From the NCBI GenBank assembly GCA_023412475.1, contig JAEYNR010000025.1, positions 1 through 23,737 of the forward strand: DNA of 23,737 bases, given 5' to 3'. This document shows positions 14,407-21,343 of the stretch, in pieces (within the stretch, counting starts at the first letter, position 1; each line of letters opens with the position of its first letter). The notes under the pieces are model-generated. The model searched no databases. It saw only the letters and a list, made by a program, of their open reading frames with translations, and was not told the origin of the DNA. Origin of the DNA: Fibrobacterota bacterium (GTDB taxonomy: Bacteria; Fibrobacterota; Chitinivibrionia; Chitinivibrionales; Chitinispirillaceae). The position numbers and the translations under genes are program-made.

Positions 14407-15570
14407 ATGACTATTTCTTCACAAAAAATATTACTTTTAGGCTCTACCGGATCGATTGGAACATGCACTTTAAATTGTATACGAAGATATAGAGAGCGTT
14501 TTAGTGTTATCGGATTAGCGGCCGGCAGAAATCTCAAACTATTACGCGAACAGATCTGTGAGTTTAGACCAGAGGCGGTTTATATTGCTGATTCTCTGGA
14601 AGCAAAGGGGCTCGAGAAGGAATTTAAAGGTGTTCGGGTATATAGTGGAAGCGAAGGGCTTGTGGAGCTGGTCGGGCAGACCGAATGTGACATAGTGCTT
14701 AATGGGTTAGTGGGAGCTGTGGGGTTCAGGCCTACGGTCACTGCGCTTCAGTGCAACCGCCAGGTAGCATTGGCCAATAAAGAGAGTCTGGTAATTGGTG
14801 GTGATTATATCTGTCAGTTACTTTCCGGCGGGAAAGGGAAACTTCTTCCGGTTGACAGTGAACATAGTGCAATATTGCAGTGTCTTAATGGAGCGCAAAG
14901 TTCTACTGTCGAATCGATTATCCTTACTGCTTCTGGTGGGCCTTTCAGAAACTTGGAAAAAGAGAGGTTTTCCTCTATCACACCAGCACAGGCCCTGAAT
15001 CATCCGACCTGGGCCATGGGCAAAAAGATCACCATCGATTCTGCTACTCTAATGAATAAAGGTTTTGAGGTTATTGAGGCACATCATCTTTTCTCACTTC
15101 CTTATCCAAAACTTAAGGTATTGATTCATCCACAGTCGATTATTCACTCTATGGTTGAATTTCATGACGGGGCGGTGCTGGCTCAGTTAGGGGTTCCGGA
15201 TATGGAGTTGCCGATCCAGTATGCATTAAGTTTTCCGCAAAGATTATCTATGGAGGGGAAGCGGTTATCGCTTTCTGAGATTGGCAGGTTGGATTTTTCA
15301 GAACCGGATCTTGATCGTTTTCCTTGTCTGAGGTTGTGTCTGGAGGCTGGGCAGATGGGAGGAACAGCTCCTGCTGTGGTTAATGCTGCAAATGAAGTTG
15401 CTGTTCAGGCGTTTCTGGAAGGAAAAATTAAATTCAATGAAATCGCGGAAATAGTGGCATTTGCATTGCGTACTCATAAAAATACTCCTGCCGATTCTGT
15501 GGAAATTATAGAGGAAGCGGATAGGCTTACCAGGGCTAACATTTTTAACAATATTCTAACTAAAAGGTGA
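14407..15570 (+). CDS. dxr: 1-deoxy-D-xylulose 5-phosphate reductoisomerase
   Basis: The 387-residue enzyme converts DXP to 2-C-methyl-D-erythritol 4-phosphate with NADPH, the committed step of the MEP isoprenoid pathway that feeds UppS. The NADPH-binding loop GSTGSIG is at residues 12-18. Metal ligands lie in DSEHSAI (D150 and E152, matching E. coli numbering) and in MNKGFEVIEAHHLF. The flexible-loop block ASGGPF and substrate block HPTWAMGKKITIDSATLMN are intact. ATG 14407 lacks an obvious Shine-Dalgarno sequence, suggesting coupling to cdsA 8 bp upstream. Confidence 0.97.
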   Translation: MTISSQKILLLGSTGSIGTCTLNCIRRYRERFSVIGLAAGRNLKLLREQICEFRPEAVYIADSLEAKGLEKEFKGVRVYSGSEGLVELVGQTECDIVLNGLVGAVGFRPTVTALQCNRQVALANKESLVIGGDYICQLLSGGKGKLLPVDSEHSAILQCLNGAQSSTVESIILTASGGPFRNLEKERFSSITPAQALNHPTWAMGKKITIDSATLMNKGFEVIEAHHLFSLPYPKLKVLIHPQSIIHSMVEFHDGAVLAQLGVPDMELPIQYALSFPQRLSMEGKRLSLSEIGRLDFSEPDLDRFPCLRLCLEAGQMGGTAPAVVNAANEVAVQAFLEGKIKFNEIAEIVAFALRTHKNTPADSVEIIEEADRLTRANIFNNILTKR

Positions 15571-15573
15571 ATT

Positions 15574-16908
15574 GTGACCTCAATATTATCCATTATTCTC
15601 GGTTTACTGGTTTTAGGATTTCTGGTTTTTATTCATGAACTGGGCCACTTTCTGGCAGCCAAATGGTGTGGAATAAGGGTGTTGGCGTTTTCAATCGGTT
15701 TTGGCAATCCGATTATTAAAAAAAATTACAAAGGAACAGAATACCGCCTAAGTACAATTCCCTTTGGCGGCTATGTGAAGATGGCCGGTGAAAATCCTGA
15801 TGAAGGGAGAGCGGGTGCCCCGGATGAGTTTCCTTCAAGACCGGTCTGGCAGCGGGCGCTCGTAGCGGTTGCAGGTCCGGTGGCCAATTATATAACTGGC
15901 ATGTTGATGCTTTGGGTGATGTTCATGTATGGTGTGCAGCAGCCTCTTTATTACGATCGTCCCATAATCGGAGCTGTTGCGGATACTTCTGCTGCAAGTG
16001 ATGCCGGGCTATTGGCGGGCGACAGCCTTATATCAATAAATAACCGGCAGATAAAAAATTGGAATGATGTTGATGCTGCATTTGCGCTTCAGCAGCAAAA
16101 TTATAAAGTCGTAATATCTCGTGATGGTCAGCAAAAGCACCTAGATATGAGCCTGAAAAACAATGGAGATGCTTTTCCTCAGGATTTAACCGGTGGCATG
16201 CTTCCTCCCTTACCAGCGGTGGTTGCTGACATCAATAAAAATTCACCTGCAGAGAATGCTGGCTTAAAGTCTGGGGACACGATTCTAACCATTAATGGAT
16301 ATAGAATTCATTCTTGGTTTCAATTGTCTCAGATTATCGGTTCCTATAAAGGAGGTGAATCCCTGAAGATTTCCATCGCCAGGAATGGTTCCAATCTGGA
16401 AGTAGACATTAAACCAGAATACAACGAGCAGACAAAGAGACATCTTATCGGAATACGTGTTGACGAAGGCGAAAAAAAGATAGTAAGCTACCCTCCGATG
16501 GTTGCGATGGAAAAGGGGCTGGATAAAACTTGGGAATATACCACCATGATTTTTGATGTGATCGGGAAAATGTTCGCTCGTGAAGTTCCTGCTTCTCAGC
16601 TCTCCGGTCCTTTGGGCATTATTCCTGCATCCGGTTTTATGGCCTTACAGGGTATCTCACCAATCCTTCAACTTATGGCACTAATCGGAATTCAGCTTGC
16701 AGTTCTTAACCTGCTTCCGCTGGTGATCACCGATGGCGGACAGTTGCTTTTTCTTCTTATTGAGGCAGTCAGGAGAAAGCCGGTTTCTGTTAAAACACAG
16801 ATTATCGCCAACAAAATCGCTATCATCTTTTTTCTTATGCTTTTTCTTTTCGTTACATTTCACGATGTACGCCGTTTGCCTGAAATGTTTCGTTTTATCG
16901 GAAAGTAG
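15574..16908 (+). CDS. rseP: RseP/site-2 protease-family intramembrane zinc metalloprotease
   Basis: The 444-residue inner-membrane protease performs regulated intramembrane proteolysis, in E. coli the second cut of the anti-sigma factor RseA. The first membrane segment holds zinc motif HELGH at residues 21-25. Two PDZ domains follow (about residues 125-195 and 205-290, each with the GLLAGDSLISIN or GLKSGDTILTIN signature). The C-terminal catalytic segment reads NLLPLVITDGGQL; the metal-binding Asp is kept, but the usual PxPxLDGGH pattern is altered. The start is GTG 15574 with AAGGTGA just upstream, 3 bp after dxr. No anti-sigma factor is in the window, so the substrate is unknown. Confidence 0.94.
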   Translation: MTSILSIILGLLVLGFLVFIHELGHFLAAKWCGIRVLAFSIGFGNPIIKKNYKGTEYRLSTIPFGGYVKMAGENPDEGRAGAPDEFPSRPVWQRALVAVAGPVANYITGMLMLWVMFMYGVQQPLYYDRPIIGAVADTSAASDAGLLAGDSLISINNRQIKNWNDVDAAFALQQQNYKVVISRDGQQKHLDMSLKNNGDAFPQDLTGGMLPPLPAVVADINKNSPAENAGLKSGDTILTINGYRIHSWFQLSQIIGSYKGGESLKISIARNGSNLEVDIKPEYNEQTKRHLIGIRVDEGEKKIVSYPPMVAMEKGLDKTWEYTTMIFDVIGKMFAREVPASQLSGPLGIIPASGFMALQGISPILQLMALIGIQLAVLNLLPLVITDGGQLLFLLIEAVRRKPVSVKTQIIANKIAIIFFLMLFLFVTFHDVRRLPEMFRFIGK

Positions 16909-16922
16909 TTCTCATCATTTTT

Positions 16923-16965
16923 GCAGCCACAGTTGGCCACAATCCTACATGGTCGACTGTGCTGC
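16923..16965. repeat. Bulged inverted repeat after rseP
   Basis: GCAGC (16923-16927) and ACAGT (16929-16933) pair with ACTGT (16956-16960) and GCTGC (16961-16965), giving 10 bp with one bulged C and a 22-nt loop, starting 15 bp after the rseP stop. No T run follows, so it may be a Rho-type 3' end structure or a regulatory site for the sod gene downstream rather than an intrinsic terminator. Confidence 0.35.
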
Positions 16966-17119
16966 CTGTCGTTTGCTCCGAAGTCTTTGAAAGCATAGGC
17001 TTTAGAGGTGCAATTATTATATTCCAATAAATTAAACTTATTAATTCTGAAAACCGCAGCTTATGCGAACCGAGAGACCTGCAGTTTCTCAGCATTGCAT
17101 CAAAGAAAGGTGGTACTTT

Positions 17120-17824
17120 ATGAAACCAATTGCACTAATGATGATTGGGATATTTCTGCCGTTTGCTACATTTGCCAAAGAGAATGTGTCTGTGTCACAG
17201 TTTGATTCATTGCCATATGCATTTAATGCACTTGAACCCCATATTGATGCCAAAACTATGGAAATTCACTACACACGACATCATCGCGGGTATTTTAACA
17301 ATCTGCAAAAAGCGATGCAGGATTCTTCATTGAAAACAAAAACATTGCCTCAGCTTTTTGCAAAAGTCAGCACACTTGCTCCTGCAATCCGAAATAATGC
17401 AGGTGGCCATTATAATCATACTCTGTTTTGGAAAGTGATGAGCCCCAAGGGTGGAGGGGCTCCTGAGAAGGTGTTGGGAGATAAGATCAATGCCACTTTT
17501 GGCTCATTTGATAAGTTCAAGGAGGAGTTCAAGAAGGCGGCACTTACCAGATTTGGTAGTGGGTGGGCATGGCTTTGTGTTGGTGATGATGGTTCGCTTT
17601 TTATCAGCTCTACTCCTAATCAGGATAATCCGCTTATGGATGTTTCAGAAAAACGGGGTACCCCAATATTGGGTCTTGATGTCTGGGAGCATGCCTACTA
17701 CCTTAAATATCAGAATCAGAGGGGTAGTTACATAGATGCGTTCTGGAATGTGGTGAACTGGAGTGAAGTAAACTCACATTATATTTCTTTGACTGAAAAT
17801 AAAAAACAGCCCGAGAAAAAGTAA
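17120..17824 (+). CDS. Exported Mn-type superoxide dismutase
   Basis: The 234-residue Fe/Mn superoxide dismutase has an N-terminal signal peptide (MKPIALMMIGIFLPFATFA, probable cleavage after Ala19), so it likely acts in the periplasm. Metal ligands are H50 (MEIHYTRHH), H100 (NNAGGHYNHTLFW), D187 and H191 (DVWEHAYYLKYQN). Gly95-Gly96 together with Gln168 in TPNQDNP is the arrangement typical of Mn rather than Fe enzymes, although cambialistic use is possible. I chose ATG 17120 because GAAAGG(TGG) lies about 7 nt upstream and the signal peptide then starts properly. An in-frame ATG at 17063 would add 19 residues of no recognisable kind. It converges directly on the small membrane protein gene. 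Confidence 0.93.
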   Translation: MKPIALMMIGIFLPFATFAKENVSVSQFDSLPYAFNALEPHIDAKTMEIHYTRHHRGYFNNLQKAMQDSSLKTKTLPQLFAKVSTLAPAIRNNAGGHYNHTLFWKVMSPKGGGAPEKVLGDKINATFGSFDKFKEEFKKAALTRFGSGWAWLCVGDDGSLFISSTPNQDNPLMDVSEKRGTPILGLDVWEHAYYLKYQNQRGSYIDAFWNVVNWSEVNSHYISLTENKKQPEKK

Positions 17825-18055
17825 CTACACGCTTGGCTGACAAATACTGCTGGCTGTAGGCTTTTGAAGATTTTTGGGGTCTGCAGTCGCAGTGTACCAT
17901 GCAACTATGCTGGTAATTAAGAGTATAATCATCAGGGCTACAACGATATAATAAATAACTTTTCCGGGTTTGCTGGAACTGACTTCCCTTCCCTTTAGAA
18001 AAAACAGTAATATCAAAGTGATAAGGATAATAACGATGAATATTATCCAGAACAT
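17825..18055 (-). CDS. Small protein with two predicted transmembrane helices, unknown
   Basis: The 76-residue protein consists of a hydrophobic N-terminal helix (residues 2-20, rich in Ile/Leu), a short basic loop KGREVSSSKPGK, a second helix (about 33-53, VIYYIVVALMIILLITSIVA) and a short polar tail. AAGGGAG six bases before ATG 18055 (minus strand) supports a real gene. Its stop abuts the sod stop with no spacer. A second open frame on the same strand in this region is weaker and lacks comparable support. No family recognised; no function proposed. Confidence 0.6.
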   Translation of the reverse strand: MFWIIFIVIILITLILLFFLKGREVSSSKPGKVIYYIVVALMIILLITSIVAWYTATADPKNLQKPTASSICQPSV

Positions 18056-18171
18056 GGGTTACTCCCTTCTTGCTGCAATTAGATGATTGCAAAAGATGTG
18101 CCGCTTGAGATAGTAGGGGGTGAAAATTTTTAGATTTGATTCAAAATGAGCAATAAGGGCACAAGAGGTCT

Positions 18172-18216
18172 CCCCAGAGATAATTCTTCTCCTTAAATAA
18201 CCATTCACCTCTGGGG
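18172..18216. repeat. Dispersed palindromic element, copy 3
   Basis: CCCCAGAG (18172-18179) and CTCTGGGG (18209-18216) form 8-bp perfect terminal inverted repeats enclosing 29 nt. At 45 bp it has nearly the same length as the other copies but an unrelated interior, so conservation is in the ends and spacing. Confidence 0.6.
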
Positions 18217-18440
18217 TTCATGATGAAATCACTCGGTTTTTGAGCTGCTAATGAAAAAACAATTCAATAATTCTTTGATAGTAAAGATGAAAAACGAACC
18301 GTAATAGCTGTCCCAACCTTAGTAGATGTTACACGAACACAAAAAAAATCTTATTACCTTATTTTTTCATGCCAGGTACTCGAATTTCATATTTTTTAGG
18401 ATAATCTGAAAAAACGGGAAATTTGACACTTTAGTACTTT

Positions 18441-18484
18441 CCCCAGAGGTGATTTTTTAACGCTCTAAAAAATTACCTCTGGGG
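18441..18484. repeat. Dispersed 44-bp palindromic element, copy 4
   Basis: CCCCAGAGGT (18441-18450) and ACCTCTGGGG (18475-18484) are perfect inverted repeats. Pairing continues inward past one mismatch (G-U in RNA) through 18452-18459 against 18466-18473, so almost the whole element is one hairpin of about 18 bp. It matches copy 2 at 40 of 44 positions although they lie 12 kb apart. Confidence 0.75.
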
Positions 18485-18601
18485 AAACAGGCTTGGACCG
18501 AAGAACGGATTTCTGGCGGACGGAGCAAACCTGTAAACTTCAAAACTCCCTGATTCCTGAATCTTCACATAAAATGCTTCATAGGTTAAAAATCACAAGA
18601 T

Positions 18602-18638
18602 AAAAAAACCACTCTGCAGATAAACTGCAGAATGGTTT
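18602..18638 (-). terminator. Intrinsic terminator of the helix-hairpin-helix gene
   Basis: On the minus strand a stem made of AAACCA/TGGTTT (18606-18611 with 18633-18638) and TCTGCAG/CTGCAGA (18613-18619 with 18625-18631), with one mismatch and a 5-nt loop, is followed by a run of seven Ts (plus-strand As 18602-18608). It lies about 37 bp beyond the stop of the gene ending at 18675. Confidence 0.8.
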
Positions 18639-18674
18639 CTGGATAGTTTTTCTTATTTTAATTTCAACCGGTTT

Positions 18675-18866
18675 CTAGAACTTTTCTTCCTGAAGTCTAT
18701 GGATTATTGCCTCTTTTATTCCGTCCACTCTCTTCAGTTCCTCAAAATTATCATATTTCCCGTGTTCTTCCCGGTAATTCACTATCTTTTCAGCAGTTGC
18801 ATGACCTATTCCATTGATGGCTTCCAACTGTTCTTTCGTAGCTTTGTTTAATTGATCTCTAGTCAT
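18675..18866 (-). CDS. ComEA-like helix-hairpin-helix DNA-binding protein
   Basis: The 63-residue protein is essentially one tandem helix-hairpin-helix domain: LNKATKEQLEAINGIGHATA forms the first hairpin (GIG) and FEELKRVDGIKEAI the second. It matches the C-terminal DNA-binding domain of ComEA and small T2SS-associated HhH proteins. There is no signal peptide or membrane anchor, unlike full ComEA, so it would be cytoplasmic. AAAGGAGGT just upstream of ATG 18866 is a near-perfect ribosome binding site, and a dedicated terminator follows. Non-specific double-stranded DNA binding is the likely activity; a process cannot be assigned. Confidence 0.8.
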   Translation of the reverse strand: MTRDQLNKATKEQLEAINGIGHATAEKIVNYREEHGKYDNFEELKRVDGIKEAIIHRLQEEKF

Positions 18867-19019
18867 AATGACCTCCTTTCTATCCTATAAGAAATACGGT
18901 CAGAAAGAGAGCATAGTATATAAGAGTTCAGAATCGTAAACCTGTCCGGTGTTTTATGTTTAATAACCGAATTGAAATTCAGCTACTTTCTTAATTTCTT
19001 CCTGATGTATATATTTATG

Positions 19020-19050
19020 TTAAGTTATCTGAATTTAAACACAAACTTAA
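19020..19050. promoter_or_regulatory. Possible operator upstream of the GH52 gene
   Basis: TTAAGTT (19020-19026) and AACTTAA (19044-19050) form a 7-bp inverted repeat with a 17-nt spacer, 15 bp before the xylosidase start. TTAAAC also occurs twice in direct orientation nearby. An operator for a sugar-responsive regulator is conceivable. The sequence is AT-rich, so chance is a serious alternative. Confidence 0.25.
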
Positions 19051-19064
19051 ACGGATAAAATAGC

Positions 19065-21155
19065 ATGAATGAAAAAACATTTTTTAATGCGCATCACTCT
19101 CCAATCGGGGCTTTTACATCCCTGACCTTAGGTTATCGGGGGTCCTGTGGCGGGCTTGGTATCGAGTTGGCAGGTCCGGCAAATCAAAACGTCTACATCG
19201 GATTGCAAAAAAACGATGGGGAAGACTTCGAAATGCTTCCGTTTTATGGTGATGCAATAAATCAGAAACAAAACTTCGATAGCACCGAAAATCCATCCAT
19301 TTCAAAAAGAAATATTAAACCCTTTGATGAAGCATCAATTAAAAGAGATTTCCGGCTTTGCAGTGATACCTGGATTGCCGGGGATTTAACTTTTACCATC
19401 TATTCGCCTGTAAGATCAATTCCCGATCCATTGTCTTCCTCAGATCAGATTCTTCAATCAGTTCTGATACCTGCCGTGTTTGCAGAGATAACAATTGATA
19501 ATAGAGCTGGAACCTCTGAGAGAAAAGCTCTGTTTGGATATCAGGGCAATGATCCATATACGTCAATGCGACATGTAATAAAAAATGATGATGAAAACAG
19601 GATCTATGGAATAGGGCAGGGTGGTCTGACTGCGATTTGTACTGCTGATAATAATGTTTGCAGTGGGATGGCTTTTTCAATCGAGGATATAGCCTTTTCT
19701 AAAAGCAGAGAAAACCTCATGTTCGGGCTTGGTACAATAGGAGCACTTCTTATGAGTGCTCCAGCAGGAGTCATATCGAGCTGGAAAGTGGTTATCTGTT
19801 TTTTCCGGGGTGGAATTGCCACCGAAGGCATTAAGGCAGAGTATCTTTATACCAAATATTTTCATTCTATTGAAGATGTCGCCTCTTTCGGGCTAAAGCA
19901 TTTTGACGAGTATCGCGATCTGGCACTGAAGGCTGATCCTATTATCGAAGATACTGCTTTGTCTTCGGAACGAAAATTCATGATGGCGCACTCTATTAGA
20001 AGCTACTATGGAAACACACAGCTTCTATCGGTAAACGACAAACCGCTCTGGGTGGTCATTGAAGGTGAGTACCGCATGATCAATACAATTGATTTAACGG
20101 TTGATCATCTTTTTTATGAAATGATGTTTAATCCATGGACTGTTAAGAATGTACTCGATTTTTATTGCGAGAATTACAGTTATCAGGATACTGTAAAGAT
20201 TTCCGGAAACCCAAAAGAGTTTCCTGGTGGAATCTGTTTTACTCACGATATGGGTGTAGGGAACTGCTTTTCTCCTCAAGGGCGTTCCGCCTATGAGCTT
20301 CCAAACCTTAAAGGCTGCTTCTCTTTTATGACTCAGGAAGAGCTGGTTAACTGGATTCTTTGCGCAGGGGTATATATATGCGAAACTGATGATTCTGACT
20401 GGTTAACAAGCAGACAAGATATTCTGCAATCCTGTTTTTCAAGTATGGTAAACCGTGACCATTTTGATTCGGACAAACGGGATGGAGTTATGGATCTTGA
20501 CAGCAGCCGTGTTGTGAATGGTTCAGAAATTAATACTTATGATAATGTTGATGAATTTACAGGCGCTGCCAGGCGTAACAGTTATATAGCGGTAAAATGC
20601 TGGGCTGCATATACAATTTTTGAAATTCTTTTCACCCGGTTGGGGAAAAGTGAGCTGGCCGCGCAAGCTTCAAAGCAAGCCATGCTCTGTGCCAATACTA
20701 TTTGTGAATTTCAGAAAGTGGATGGGACTATACCTGCATTGTTAGAGAAGGACAATCAATCGCTTCTGATCTCTGTAATCGAAGGCCTGGCGTTTACGTG
20801 GTTTTGTAAAAAAGAACTGCTTGATGAAAACGGTCCTTATGGAAAGCTGATACTAGCGTTAAAAACTCACTGTAAAGCAGTTTTAGAGAATGGAAGCTGT
20901 ATGTTTGAAGACAATGGATGGCGGCTGTCTTCTAACAGTGATAACTCCTGGCTCAGTAAAATTTATCTTTGTCAGTTTGTTGCAGAAAAGATATTGCATC
21001 TTGAGAAAAGCAGTGCCTCCGACTGTGCGCACCTATCCTGGCTTACAGATTCTGACAACAGCTATTTTGCCTGGAGTGATCAGATGAGAGCAGGAAAAGT
21101 GTGTGGTAGCAGATACTATCCTAGAGGTGTTACTTCTATTTTATGGCTGAAATAA
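19065..21155 (+). CDS. Glycoside hydrolase family 52 beta-xylosidase
   Basis: The 696-residue protein matches GH52 along its length. The opening FFNAHHSPIGAFTSLTLGYR is nearly identical to the family start, and length is typical (about 700). GH52 enzymes are retaining beta-xylosidases that cut xylose from xylo-oligosaccharides. The nucleophile corresponds to E335 in EGEYRM, the same number as in the Geobacillus enzyme as I recall it. The acid/base aspartate falls in TYDNVD (D493 or D496). No signal peptide is seen, so action is cytoplasmic on imported oligosaccharides. The ribosome binding site before ATG 19065 is weak. No xylan transporter, xylanase, xylose isomerase or regulator is adjacent, making this a solitary gene. 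It is the first gene of the accessory-looking right end. Confidence 0.93.
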   Translation: MNEKTFFNAHHSPIGAFTSLTLGYRGSCGGLGIELAGPANQNVYIGLQKNDGEDFEMLPFYGDAINQKQNFDSTENPSISKRNIKPFDEASIKRDFRLCSDTWIAGDLTFTIYSPVRSIPDPLSSSDQILQSVLIPAVFAEITIDNRAGTSERKALFGYQGNDPYTSMRHVIKNDDENRIYGIGQGGLTAICTADNNVCSGMAFSIEDIAFSKSRENLMFGLGTIGALLMSAPAGVISSWKVVICFFRGGIATEGIKAEYLYTKYFHSIEDVASFGLKHFDEYRDLALKADPIIEDTALSSERKFMMAHSIRSYYGNTQLLSVNDKPLWVVIEGEYRMINTIDLTVDHLFYEMMFNPWTVKNVLDFYCENYSYQDTVKISGNPKEFPGGICFTHDMGVGNCFSPQGRSAYELPNLKGCFSFMTQEELVNWILCAGVYICETDDSDWLTSRQDILQSCFSSMVNRDHFDSDKRDGVMDLDSSRVVNGSEINTYDNVDEFTGAARRNSYIAVKCWAAYTIFEILFTRLGKSELAAQASKQAMLCANTICEFQKVDGTIPALLEKDNQSLLISVIEGLAFTWFCKKELLDENGPYGKLILALKTHCKAVLENGSCMFEDNGWRLSSNSDNSWLSKIYLCQFVAEKILHLEKSSASDCAHLSWLTDSDNSYFAWSDQMRAGKVCGSRYYPRGVTSILWLK

Positions 21156-21343
21156 ACGGAGGACCACTTAAATTTAATGTGTGATAATTAATATTCATGA
21201 AGATGGATAAGTAACCGGACTGGTGTTGATTCTGTAAACTTTGCCAGTTGTCCGAAGGTGTTGATGAGGAGGGAAGATAGGTTACTAATGGTATTTCCGG
21301 AATAGACGCTTTTTATTTTGGAAAACGTTACTATGACCCTGAG

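Larger units (their letters stand above)
18056..18674. other. Gene-free AT-rich intergenic region with two palindromic repeats
   Basis: No reading frame here has a start, ribosome binding site and coding character. The stretch contains palindromic copies 3 and 4 (listed separately), about 225 bp apart, and the terminator of the downstream minus-strand gene. No tRNA or other RNA gene was recognised. It separates the small membrane protein gene from the helix-hairpin-helix gene, both transcribed leftward. Confidence 0.5.

Noticed and set aside
17063..17119. ATG 17063 as superoxide dismutase start
   Set aside because: The 19 extra residues resemble no known leader, and the ribosome binding site and signal peptide both fit ATG 17120.
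17703..18092. 129-codon minus-strand frame overlapping the sod end and the two-helix protein gene
   Set aside because: It has no family resemblance, and the shorter frame 17825-18055 has a strong ribosome binding site and clear membrane-helix character.
150..18484. CRISPR array interpretation of the repeated palindromes
   Set aside because: The four copies are kilobases or hundreds of bases apart, not regularly spaced, and no cas genes are present.
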